Shown here: positions 26,319-34,684 of the stretch, piece by piece
How positions within the stretch are numbered: position 1 is the stretch's first letter
Layout: every line of letters starts with the position of its first letter
Assembly: GCA_036343635.1 (NCBI GenBank)
Contig: JAYYVF010000067.1
Span: 96,965 to 160,964 of the forward strand
Origin: GCA-2693325 sp036343635
Lineage (GTDB): Bacteria; Latescibacterota; UBA2968; UBA8231
Direction of reading: 5' to 3'
Length of the DNA stretch: 64,000 nucleotides
The notes under the pieces: model-generated
Database searches by the model: none
What the model was told of the DNA's origin: nothing
What the model saw: only the letters and a program-made list of their open reading frames with translations
Translations under genes and position numbers: made by a program

Positions 26319-27266
26319 TCAATCCCCCCAATTCTCTGCCTTGATTGCCGCCCAAGACATCTCAGTCAAAACAAGCGTTGGCACAAACATACGGTCTAAT
26401 GGCATCAACTCCAAATCGGAAAAATGCTCCGCAAACCGATACGAGTTAAATTTACCTGACAAAGACCATTTAGCGTCCATTATCTCTTGCTTCCCATCAA
26501 AATCATCAAATTCAACATTAAATCCGATCACCTCACCCTCCGCTAGGGAGTGTTCGATACTCAAAAAAGCAGCTCCCATATCGACACGACTAAACGGAGT
26601 GACAGCCAACTCATACTCTGTTACGCCCGCTTCCCCCAAACGCCCAACATGCGAAACAGCAGCCTCGGTGTACGGACCGTCCACTAAAGCGTACCAACTG
26701 GCGGCCGAATAATTCACAAAAAAAACATCGTCTGGCGAAGGGCCAGCCATAACAAAATGGTTAGCGGTCGACCCGTTAATAGATAATGCCTCTTTGGTCG
26801 TCAGCTCCGTAAAATTTGCATACTGACCGCCAGAGTGGTCAACATCAAAGAATACCTCAAGAGCATCATCAGTAAAGATCTTGGTGGCCGCACTACCTAC
26901 AGGCCTATCAATCTGGTGAACATCGTCACGAACACGCGCGGCAACATACACCTTATTTAGCTTCGGACTCCAACCCACCCATAGCTGGGCAAACATATCC
27001 TCTGGTTCGATCTCAGCGTCTCGAACCAAATCAGTAAATTGACGATTACCGATTTCGTAGCCCTTACCTACCAGCGACCAGTCAGCCAACGAACCATCAA
27101 TTTCTGGCTCCATCCCCCCCGGAAACTGAAATGCCTTAAACACGGCATGGTCTGGAGAATGGGCATAAGCACCGGAAAGCCAAGCAACTAAAATCGGCAA
27201 GAGTATGTAGTTTAACACCCCCCCCACCGACCTGACTTTGCAAGTTGTATAGCGATATTCTAACAC
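26319..27266 (-). CDS. Secreted protein with CBM9/DOMON-like domain
   Basis: The 315-residue product starts with GTG at 27266 and has an N-terminal signal sequence (NYILLPILVAWLSGAYA); a GTG at 27218 is an alternative start that gives a shorter signal. The body resembles the carbohydrate-binding module 9/DOMON-like fold seen in many FCB surface proteins: DGSLADWSLVG, WVGWSPKLNKVYVAARVRDD, DDALEVFFDVDHSGG and the closing GFNVEFDDFDGK segment. Such domains bind sugars or haem. It lies between a type B gene and the lipoprotein gene, and its stop is two bases before the lipoprotein start. Confidence 0.72.
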   Translation of the reverse strand: MLEYRYTTCKVRSVGGVLNYILLPILVAWLSGAYAHSPDHAVFKAFQFPGGMEPEIDGSLADWSLVGKGYEIGNRQFTDLVRDAEIEPEDMFAQLWVGWSPKLNKVYVAARVRDDVHQIDRPVGSAATKIFTDDALEVFFDVDHSGGQYANFTELTTKEALSINGSTANHFVMAGPSPDDVFFVNYSAASWYALVDGPYTEAAVSHVGRLGEAGVTEYELAVTPFSRVDMGAAFLSIEHSLAEGEVIGFNVEFDDFDGKQEIMDAKWSLSGKFNSYRFAEHFSDLELMPLDRMFVPTLVLTEMSWAAIKAENWGD

Positions 27267-27298
27267 TAAAGCCCTAACACTTCAAGTAAACTTTTTTA

Positions 27299-27313
27299 TG
27301 ATAATGATTACAA
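27299..27313. promoter_or_regulatory. Possible Fur-box-like 7-1-7 palindrome
   Basis: TGATAATGATTACAA matches 12 of 14 informative positions of the TGATAATnATTATCA metal-regulator consensus. It lies about 33 bp upstream of the CBM9-like gene start, inside an AT-rich gap. AT-rich sequence makes chance matches likely, so this is only a candidate operator. Confidence 0.3.
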
Positions 27314-27455
27314 TAACCCATGTCAAGTAGGCCCAGTTAATCCGATATTACGAAAAATTCAAATATAAATCTTTTAATAAAAATAGAATTCTTATCTGGT
27401 TTTATTCGATACATTATGGATCCAAGCATCGATATTGAATGGAAGAATCAAAGCA

Positions 27456-30074
27456 CTATTCAACTCCGGCATACACGGCAACAAACCCACGAGTTCGTGT
27501 TTCGACCTCAGAATACTCAAAATCACGCCGGGCAACTTCCATGCCAATCGTAGTAGTTAATCGGTAACCTTGGTATTCGGAAACGTTACTTAATTGAACA
27601 GTGGACACCAAGCCACGAAAATCGTCTGACAACCCTCCGGGTGTTGGAGTTCGCAATTGATTAAATCGCTCGTATTCAACTCCACATTCAATGAAACTGC
27701 TACGCAACAAAGGGAGACGCATCAATGCCGAAAAAAACTGATCGAACTCTCGACGCTTAGGCATCCCTGTTGAAATCGGATCCTCATCTCGGTATTCACT
27801 TTTCCAACGTGCAATAAGAACCGATTTACGGAAATTCATTAGGTATTCAATCTTGTTTACAACTCCAAAAAATTTTGACCTACTTCGCAAGCCCCGAAGA
27901 TCCAGCTTTACTTTATCACCCAGTTGGTTATAAAACTGCCACTTTAACTTGCTTCCCACGCGCAGTCCAGGCTTACCATTAACCTCAAGTCCTATCCAAG
28001 TGGTATTGATCCAGGTATCTGGCGCAGCAACCAAATCTGATACCAATCGAGCTGAACCTCTGGTATTAGCCGGCTGAGTCCACTGGAGCAAATCATTGGG
28101 GATGGTATCTTTGACTTTTCGCAAATCCTGGAATAATCTGAGACTCAGCCAACGTCGATCAACAAGACCGGAAATAATAGTTACATAATTAGCATTATTA
28201 TGTTGGTCCGAGGTGAAACGTTCCGAACGTAAACGGCCCACCGTAAAGCGCGTGTTTGACCCAATATGAAAGCCACCGTTTAAGTTATATCCCCTCAAAT
28301 CTCTTGGATACGGCAAATCTGCTAATTCATCATTTTCAAAACGGTCAATAGTACCGTTGTGATTCATATCAATTCCATAAAGAAATTCAGGCCGATCAGT
28401 ATGAAAACGTAGGAATGGTTCCTCGTAATCTGGGATTAGATTTGGGCTATCTTCGTTGTCATTCTGATTAAAGTCCGAAATAAAATCATTATTTTCATCC
28501 CATCCCGGAAAAACTTCACGGTCCCCTGATTCCCACCCTTTGCGACGCCAGTCAGGCAACCGATCCTGATCATCGTTGTCGTCAACAAACTCATAGCGGA
28601 AAAATCGATTTTCAAAATCAACCATTCCATTGTTGCGGTCGACAGTGTACATATGCGTAGCATAATTAGGATTCACACTGAATAATTCAGCGAATGTGAA
28701 ATATGGGAAGTGAGTTCGAGAGACATTGAACAGCCATGCGGTGGCTTCGGAATCAGAAACAAAATGGCGAACAAGATTGGGGTTAGGATATTGACGAAAC
28801 TGATGATTAACGTTGACCTCCAAATAACTCCGAAAGCCCGAAAGATCATCGACTTCAAATGTAAACCCCACAATTTGATTGGCCGTCGGGATCCCATAAT
28901 CAAAGGCCACAACCCGCTGATTAGAATTGTCTTTAACATTTCCCGACGCTTGTGCCAATAACAAGAAGGTACCCTGACGGTCAGACGCAATCTCCACCAG
29001 ATAATCGTTAGCAATTACAAGTTCAATGACAGCGCGTTCAATATCTGACACATCCGGCCCGGCATAGCTTCGGTCATTAAAGTTATAACTGACTATTATC
29101 TGTTCGCTCCCATCGGCTGCCAAGTAACCACTCCGCTGAAAACCACCTTCAATTAACGGCCTGAATCCTATTTCACTGCCACGCGTTTGAATCCCTTCCC
29201 GATCATAAATCACAATATCACTCGCAAACAAAGCACCACCACCATCACCATCTTCCGGCGAATCATCACTGATCCTTATTTGTATTCGACCAACATTTGA
29301 AAAATTCTGCGGTCCTGTGAGTGCACCCTTTAACATATCTCCGCCAAATGATTCCATTTGCGTGTAAGCCTGATGAGCATTCACTAAAGTACCTCCCACT
29401 TTTACAAAATCTCCAACTTGTACTTCAATGCGACCTCCAATCAAATTAGTATTGTCAGTTTGCTGACTTAGATTTGCCCCTGATGTACCAGGTTCATTGA
29501 TGCGCGACATTAATATTGTACCAGAATATTTGTCAGACATAAAATCCCACTGTAAACCATCAAAAAGAGGCTTTGAGAAAGTCATTGACGTCAAAGACGA
29601 ACGAATTTGATTGCCAATAGTAATGGCGTAATGATATTGCCCCTTATGATCGGAAGCGATTAATAAATTGGAAAACCATGAACTAAATCGACCTGATTTC
29701 CTTAAGGTAGATCCAAAGGGTTGCGGATTCTCTTGCCTCCAATCATAAATTAGCCACCCACGCATTAGATAATTGCCATAAATATCGTAAAAATAATCGC
29801 CTTCTAAGGAAGTTGATACATAACGTTGATAAAGTTGCGTCGCATAATTGGAATAAGATCGCGAATCCCATCCGTATTCAGCATACAATTCTTGTGGGAC
29901 ATACCACTTGCGAATAACTGGATCTAAAGCATCAAAAAGAACGCCCGGGCCCGTTGGTTCAAACGAAACCCTGCCGCCCCTTTTGACCGTACCAAGACGG
30001 GTACCTGAACCTTGAGCCAAAATTTCAGCCACAAAAACAAACATGACAAAAACAAGAAATTTAAACATGCTCAT
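27456..30074 (-). CDS. Type B surface protein (probable outer-membrane beta-strand protein), copy 1
   Basis: Of no named family that I recognise, this 872-residue product has a signal peptide ending LAQG, then a conserved block LDPVIRKWYVPQELYAEYGW, NYATQLYQRYV, YDIYGNYLMRGWLIYDW and SWFSNLLIASDHKGQYHYAI that is shared with the two paralogues at 32012 and 55075. A mid-protein acidic segment (about residues 500-600) reads DDNDDQDRLPDW, DENNDFISDFNQNDNE and GIDMNHNGTIDRFEND, resembling calcium-binding loops. The C-terminal 250 residues alternate polar and hydrophobic residues as in outer-membrane barrels and end VYAGVE. I began at the ATG at 30074, with AAGAGAA upstream, rather than a TTG ten codons earlier. 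Confidence 0.75.
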   Translation of the reverse strand: MSMFKFLVFVMFVFVAEILAQGSGTRLGTVKRGGRVSFEPTGPGVLFDALDPVIRKWYVPQELYAEYGWDSRSYSNYATQLYQRYVSTSLEGDYFYDIYGNYLMRGWLIYDWRQENPQPFGSTLRKSGRFSSWFSNLLIASDHKGQYHYAITIGNQIRSSLTSMTFSKPLFDGLQWDFMSDKYSGTILMSRINEPGTSGANLSQQTDNTNLIGGRIEVQVGDFVKVGGTLVNAHQAYTQMESFGGDMLKGALTGPQNFSNVGRIQIRISDDSPEDGDGGGALFASDIVIYDREGIQTRGSEIGFRPLIEGGFQRSGYLAADGSEQIIVSYNFNDRSYAGPDVSDIERAVIELVIANDYLVEIASDRQGTFLLLAQASGNVKDNSNQRVVAFDYGIPTANQIVGFTFEVDDLSGFRSYLEVNVNHQFRQYPNPNLVRHFVSDSEATAWLFNVSRTHFPYFTFAELFSVNPNYATHMYTVDRNNGMVDFENRFFRYEFVDDNDDQDRLPDWRRKGWESGDREVFPGWDENNDFISDFNQNDNEDSPNLIPDYEEPFLRFHTDRPEFLYGIDMNHNGTIDRFENDELADLPYPRDLRGYNLNGGFHIGSNTRFTVGRLRSERFTSDQHNNANYVTIISGLVDRRWLSLRLFQDLRKVKDTIPNDLLQWTQPANTRGSARLVSDLVAAPDTWINTTWIGLEVNGKPGLRVGSKLKWQFYNQLGDKVKLDLRGLRSRSKFFGVVNKIEYLMNFRKSVLIARWKSEYRDEDPISTGMPKRREFDQFFSALMRLPLLRSSFIECGVEYERFNQLRTPTPGGLSDDFRGLVSTVQLSNVSEYQGYRLTTTIGMEVARRDFEYSEVETRTRGFVAVYAGVE

Positions 30075-30100
30075 TCGGTTCTCTTGACAGGGGTTTTTTT

Positions 30101-32011
30101 TCAATATGCAATTGCGATCATTCCTTGATGAACCTCTTCAAAGGCATCCGCCTGTACTCGTAAAACCCAAATATATGTACCCGGTAGCAAGAGTGATCCG
30201 CTTCGTAAACTCCCATCCCATCTGTAAGCGACAGGACCTATCCGGTGTTCATCCTCCGCCACGTTATGAACAAGCCTCCCTGCCAAATCATAGATTTCGA
30301 TTATAATTGGAGTCGGTCTTGTCAATTGTAGTAGATTAAAAAAAATATCTACTACATCGTTAACCCCATCTCCATTAGGCGTTAGAACCTTAGTCGAGAA
30401 AAGAATTCTTCCAACTAACTTCCCTACTTGGGCTTCGGGAATGGCAACGGCCAAACTTGCCAAATCATCGTCGTCATTTGGACCGAACGAGACTGCATTC
30501 CCAGACTCTAGTATCTGCGGCACCGACGGCCATTGACTATTAAAAGCACGACCAGAAAAGGTTGAACCAAAACGAAATATTGGAAGGTCGAAAGTAAATT
30601 CTAATAAGTCTTTGTCACCGCGTATGAGGGGTAACCCAAGTGTGAAATAATTTGTTTCATTTTCTTCAACTGTGAAATCAACCAACTCCCCATTTACTCG
30701 AACGTTACGAATCTTCTCAACACGAATATTCGTATCTACTTCCAATCGATCATAACCCTTAACAACATCACTTGCCCTGAGTAAAACTGCATAGTGAAAT
30801 GTGGCTCTCTCTTCGGCCTTAGACAATCTCGGGTATACCTCTGCCCTTAATGTATCTGCGATAGGAGGCTGCAGGTAGTCAAATTGAAGAAAATCGACAT
30901 GCCTACTATCAAAGATGCGACCACTAAAATCTAGACGAAATTGAACATACCTACGTGGTCGAGCTGAATTTAATTGAATGCCCTGCTCTACCGATTTCCA
31001 CTGACCCCAGTTTTCCTCATCATGAATTATGGGACCTTTGCTCAGGCGATCCAACTCATGGTAATCTCTACCAGAAACTTCCATGAGGAAAGAATCACCA
31101 AATTCTCCCACGCCTTTTCTTTGATATAAAATGGGGGTATCATCTATACCGGTACGAGCTTTGACAGATACCGCCGAGAACTCCGGTTGCCCCCCCGTCT
31201 CTTCAATCCACCGGACCCTCCCAATGGTAGCAGGACCACCCAAGTCCAATACATCAGTTATATAACGAGCACCATTCAAGAATCCGGTACCGTAAATCTC
31301 AATTTCATCAATCTCAAAAGGAGTTACGGATAACGACCTGACTTTTACCAGACGCACATATTGAGGTTCAACATCAATGTCAACAACAGCTACTTCATTT
31401 TTCTCATTTCTCCTTACGAGTTGATCTGGAGCATTTTGAGCAGTGTTAGTAGGACGATCATTTATCCACAGTTCGTAACCTCTCATAAAATCATTCTGGT
31501 TGGGTGTGCCTGGTGATTCTACTAACGTATTTCTGGGATAAAATCGCACACGATGAATTCCTACCAGTCTTCCAAAGTCTAGAATTAACCAAATCCCTCT
31601 AGCATTTGCATCGGGATTCAATAACGTGGGCTTGCGTTCAAAGGCGACGCTATGATTACCGTTAACGGTCCCTTCAAGCTGCAATTTTAAAACAGAGCTG
31701 GACATCTGCAACGAATTTGGCGAACGAATATATCCACCATCGAGTAAAACCCGAGAGGCTATATTCTCTCCCAATTCAAAAAACCTTGGCCCAATCCATC
31801 CAGGTTTGTTTAGAAAACCTATTGCATCTTCAGGAGTATTTGTCGTATCCACTTTACCGGAAAATAATATTTCAGGATCAACGCCTCCTCCCCCCTGCTC
31901 CCAAGGTCTACTTTCATTACCAATGGTAAATACGCGCACCGACTGCGCCTCAACCAAAAGAGGACAGAGCGGTATCAAAGAGCACGCTATAAAGCAGAGA
32001 AAACCCCTCAA
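30101..32011 (-). CDS. Type A secreted protein with C-terminal FlgD/CHU_C-like domain (636 aa)
   Basis: The product starts with a TTG directly after the stop of the upstream gene, giving the signal peptide RGFLCFIACSLIPLCPLLVEA. Next comes the subfamily opening RVFTIGNESRPWEQ, a discoidin/F5-8C-like region (WLILDFGRLVGIHRVRFYPR at about residues 140-160), a second such region, and the shared middle module (PPIADTLRAEVYPRLSKAEE). The C-terminus (about residues 535-636) has LTPNGDGVNDVVDIFF, YDLAGRLV and RWDGSLRSGSLLLPGTYIW, and ends MIAIAY. This is the pattern of FlgD-Ig and type IX secretion type-B signal domains. It lies between two type B genes, so a secreted partner role is likely. Confidence 0.75.
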   Translation of the reverse strand: MRGFLCFIACSLIPLCPLLVEAQSVRVFTIGNESRPWEQGGGGVDPEILFSGKVDTTNTPEDAIGFLNKPGWIGPRFFELGENIASRVLLDGGYIRSPNSLQMSSSVLKLQLEGTVNGNHSVAFERKPTLLNPDANARGIWLILDFGRLVGIHRVRFYPRNTLVESPGTPNQNDFMRGYELWINDRPTNTAQNAPDQLVRRNEKNEVAVVDIDVEPQYVRLVKVRSLSVTPFEIDEIEIYGTGFLNGARYITDVLDLGGPATIGRVRWIEETGGQPEFSAVSVKARTGIDDTPILYQRKGVGEFGDSFLMEVSGRDYHELDRLSKGPIIHDEENWGQWKSVEQGIQLNSARPRRYVQFRLDFSGRIFDSRHVDFLQFDYLQPPIADTLRAEVYPRLSKAEERATFHYAVLLRASDVVKGYDRLEVDTNIRVEKIRNVRVNGELVDFTVEENETNYFTLGLPLIRGDKDLLEFTFDLPIFRFGSTFSGRAFNSQWPSVPQILESGNAVSFGPNDDDDLASLAVAIPEAQVGKLVGRILFSTKVLTPNGDGVNDVVDIFFNLLQLTRPTPIIIEIYDLAGRLVHNVAEDEHRIGPVAYRWDGSLRSGSLLLPGTYIWVLRVQADAFEEVHQGMIAIAY

Positions 32012-34684
32012 TTAGAGACCGGCGTTTACTGTAAGAAAAAACAAACTTGAGCGATCACTGTCACCATTTTCATAACCTTTGTTGCCCAAACGAAAGCCTG
32101 TTCGCAACACCAATTTATAGCCTAGGTAACCTACTCGATTAGTCAATTGCATCACGCAGTTCCAACTATGCGAATTCTGGCGAATCTCTTCACTTTGCCC
32201 TTCCAGCAGTCGTATCCGCCCTAATTCGATACCCAATTGCAGCTGGGTATTAAATTGCTGGCGTCCGTAACGAGGGAAATAAGCTACGCCAACACTTTCT
32301 GCCATTATCGGCTGGGTCCAAATCACAAATAGGGTTTGCTCGGCTATTGTAGATGTACTTAAAAAAGAGCTATAGGGTTTTTCCCGACGCAATTCACTTT
32401 TGATGCGCGGTTCCAGGACACTTAAACCAATTGGGACACTCCACTCTCCCTTATTAATTAAGCCTACAAAGTGCGACCTTGGCCTTCCACCTCTTTTTTG
32501 AACCTCTGAAATCGACTGACGCTGCCAGCGCGCATCCCATTTCAAACGATTAAAAAATTGCGTCCCCTTCCACAACTGAAATTTCCAATCCGCGTAAAGC
32601 ACGTTTTGCCACGCATCCACAGAAGGGAGTTCATCAATCACCCCCCTCATTCGGCCAAGTGCACCTACAGGCTGAACCCAACGGTTAATATGGTTAGGTA
32701 TATTATCTTTTACAGATTTTGCATGTTCGAAGACTCGCAATGTCCCCCACGACGACTGGTGAATCCACGAAAACAACCCGTACCAACTACGTGTGATTCC
32801 ATCTCCGGACAGTTGCCGCATGTTTTGGCGGCCCAACACCCCCACCATGTCTGGCGTAATGTTAGCCATGAGGTAAAAATTAAGACCGATCAAATCGCGA
32901 TCAAATGGATAATCAGGAGAGTCGTCATCTTCAAATCGATCAATGGTCCCATTATTATTCATATCAAACCCAAACAAATATTCCGGTCTATCTGACCGGT
33001 ACCTTAGAAATGGTTCCAAATAATCGGGGTAAAAATTATTGTTTTGATTATGGTCGTATAAAAAATCCCCATTCTCATCGTAACCAGGCCAAACAGAATT
33101 ACTCCATGGCTGGAATGGCCTTTCCCAGTCGGGTATTGCATCAAAGTCATCGTCATCGTCTACAAACTCGTAGAGTTGAGGTACGTCATCCTTGTATTTT
33201 ATTGCTCCACTAGCGTCTGTCAGCCAGTATCGTGAAGAGTATTGCGCAGCAATCGAAAATCCCTCAGCATAAATAGACCATGGGTAGCGCGCATAACGAC
33301 CAACCGCGTATGCAGCCAATGCGCTACGAACGACTTCATGTCCTCTGGAAATATTAGGGCTCGGATATTGGCTGTATTGCCTATTTAAGGCTAATTCTCC
33401 GATAGTAGAGAGACCATTCCAATCCCTAAGATCCCAGTTAAAACCCAAAATCTCGTTTGCAGTCGGCAACGAGTAATCCAAAGCAAGAATGCGTCCATTG
33501 CTACGATCTTCAACATTCCCCAGAGCACGGGAAGTGGTCAAAAATACTGGTTCAGGGCGTCTGCGAGCACCATCGGTCTGTAAGTTAGAAGCCATATCAA
33601 TACGATAATCATTGGCAATGGACAATTCGACACGCGCGCGTTTTAGATTATTAGAATTATATCCCAAGTCGTTCAATAAATTCATGTCGTAATGAAGTAA
33701 CAGACTCTCTCCACCGGAAGCGATGAGAGTACTACCCTCTGCTCGGCCACCTTCAACAAAGGGCAAAAAACTAATCTCACTCCCGCGAAACTCACTTCCG
33801 CTTGTATCCGTAAAGACAACGTCATATGAAAAAAGAGTCGGGCCTTCCGTCCCCCGTGTAGGTGAATCATCTTTGATGCTAACCCATAGGTCTTCCAAAG
33901 CTTGGTTTTGTTTCGTAGTCAAAACACCTGCAAACGGATTACCGCTTGCAAAATCTTCTTTAGTTCGCGCATTGTGTCCATTTACAAATGTCAGACCAAA
34001 GGTGAGCATGTCCGACGCATCAAAATCAACATGTGCTGCCATAAAATTTGTGATATCTGTTTGAGAATCTCGGTTGGGTTCACTAGGACGGGAGAGTAAA
34101 AAAGACGATTTTATTAGATCGTTAGAATAATCCATCCTAAGCCCGTTAAACCGAGGCTTATAAAACGTTAATGGCGTAAAAAGAGTATAAATTTCATCAC
34201 CAATCATTAGGCGAAAATTACCCCGAGAATCCCCATCTTTCGCTACGACTAATCTACTAAAAAAACTAGAATAAGTATCTCGCCGATCCGGGCTAGACGG
34301 ACGTTTCATAATCCGGCTACCTTGCGAACTCGCTTGCAACTGCGTCCAACTATAAACCAACCACCCGCGACCTAACTCAGTGCCAAAACGATCGTACCAC
34401 TGCGACCCTTCTAAGAGTTGATCAACGTAACGGCGATAGGTACCGTCTGCATAGTTTGTATCTCTTACATACCAAGGCCGTGTATATGTTTCAAATAGAT
34501 TTCGAGGCGAATACCATTTGTGCAACTCAGGAAGGACAAATTCAACACCGAAATGTTGAGCATTTATTTCGGATAAACCACCAGCCAAAGTGGGTCGATG
34601 TAACACAGAAGGTTGTGCACGAACACTAAAGCCTCCCCCAAAAGCTAGGAATATTATAATGAGAACCCCACCAAACCTCCCCAT
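32012..34684 (-). CDS. Type B surface protein (probable outer-membrane beta-strand protein), copy 2
   Basis: The 890-residue product is paralogous to the proteins at 27456 and 55075. Shared blocks are VLPELHKWYSPRNLFETY, YRRYVDQLLEG, WYDRFGTELGRGWLVYSW, FFSRLVVAKDGDSRGNFRLM and TFYKPRFNGLRMDYSNDL. The acidic segment reads DDDDDFDAIPDW, DENGDFLYDHNQNNNF and GFDMNNNGTIDRFEDD. The C-terminal third looks like transmembrane strands. The ATG at 34684 overlaps the upstream TGA in a TGATG, so it is translationally coupled; a TTG one codon earlier is possible. The opening LPELHKWY differs from LDPxxKKWY in the other two, so it is the most diverged of the three. Confidence 0.75.
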   Translation of the reverse strand: MGRFGGVLIIIFLAFGGGFSVRAQPSVLHRPTLAGGLSEINAQHFGVEFVLPELHKWYSPRNLFETYTRPWYVRDTNYADGTYRRYVDQLLEGSQWYDRFGTELGRGWLVYSWTQLQASSQGSRIMKRPSSPDRRDTYSSFFSRLVVAKDGDSRGNFRLMIGDEIYTLFTPLTFYKPRFNGLRMDYSNDLIKSSFLLSRPSEPNRDSQTDITNFMAAHVDFDASDMLTFGLTFVNGHNARTKEDFASGNPFAGVLTTKQNQALEDLWVSIKDDSPTRGTEGPTLFSYDVVFTDTSGSEFRGSEISFLPFVEGGRAEGSTLIASGGESLLLHYDMNLLNDLGYNSNNLKRARVELSIANDYRIDMASNLQTDGARRRPEPVFLTTSRALGNVEDRSNGRILALDYSLPTANEILGFNWDLRDWNGLSTIGELALNRQYSQYPSPNISRGHEVVRSALAAYAVGRYARYPWSIYAEGFSIAAQYSSRYWLTDASGAIKYKDDVPQLYEFVDDDDDFDAIPDWERPFQPWSNSVWPGYDENGDFLYDHNQNNNFYPDYLEPFLRYRSDRPEYLFGFDMNNNGTIDRFEDDDSPDYPFDRDLIGLNFYLMANITPDMVGVLGRQNMRQLSGDGITRSWYGLFSWIHQSSWGTLRVFEHAKSVKDNIPNHINRWVQPVGALGRMRGVIDELPSVDAWQNVLYADWKFQLWKGTQFFNRLKWDARWQRQSISEVQKRGGRPRSHFVGLINKGEWSVPIGLSVLEPRIKSELRREKPYSSFLSTSTIAEQTLFVIWTQPIMAESVGVAYFPRYGRQQFNTQLQLGIELGRIRLLEGQSEEIRQNSHSWNCVMQLTNRVGYLGYKLVLRTGFRLGNKGYENGDSDRSSLFFLTVNAGL

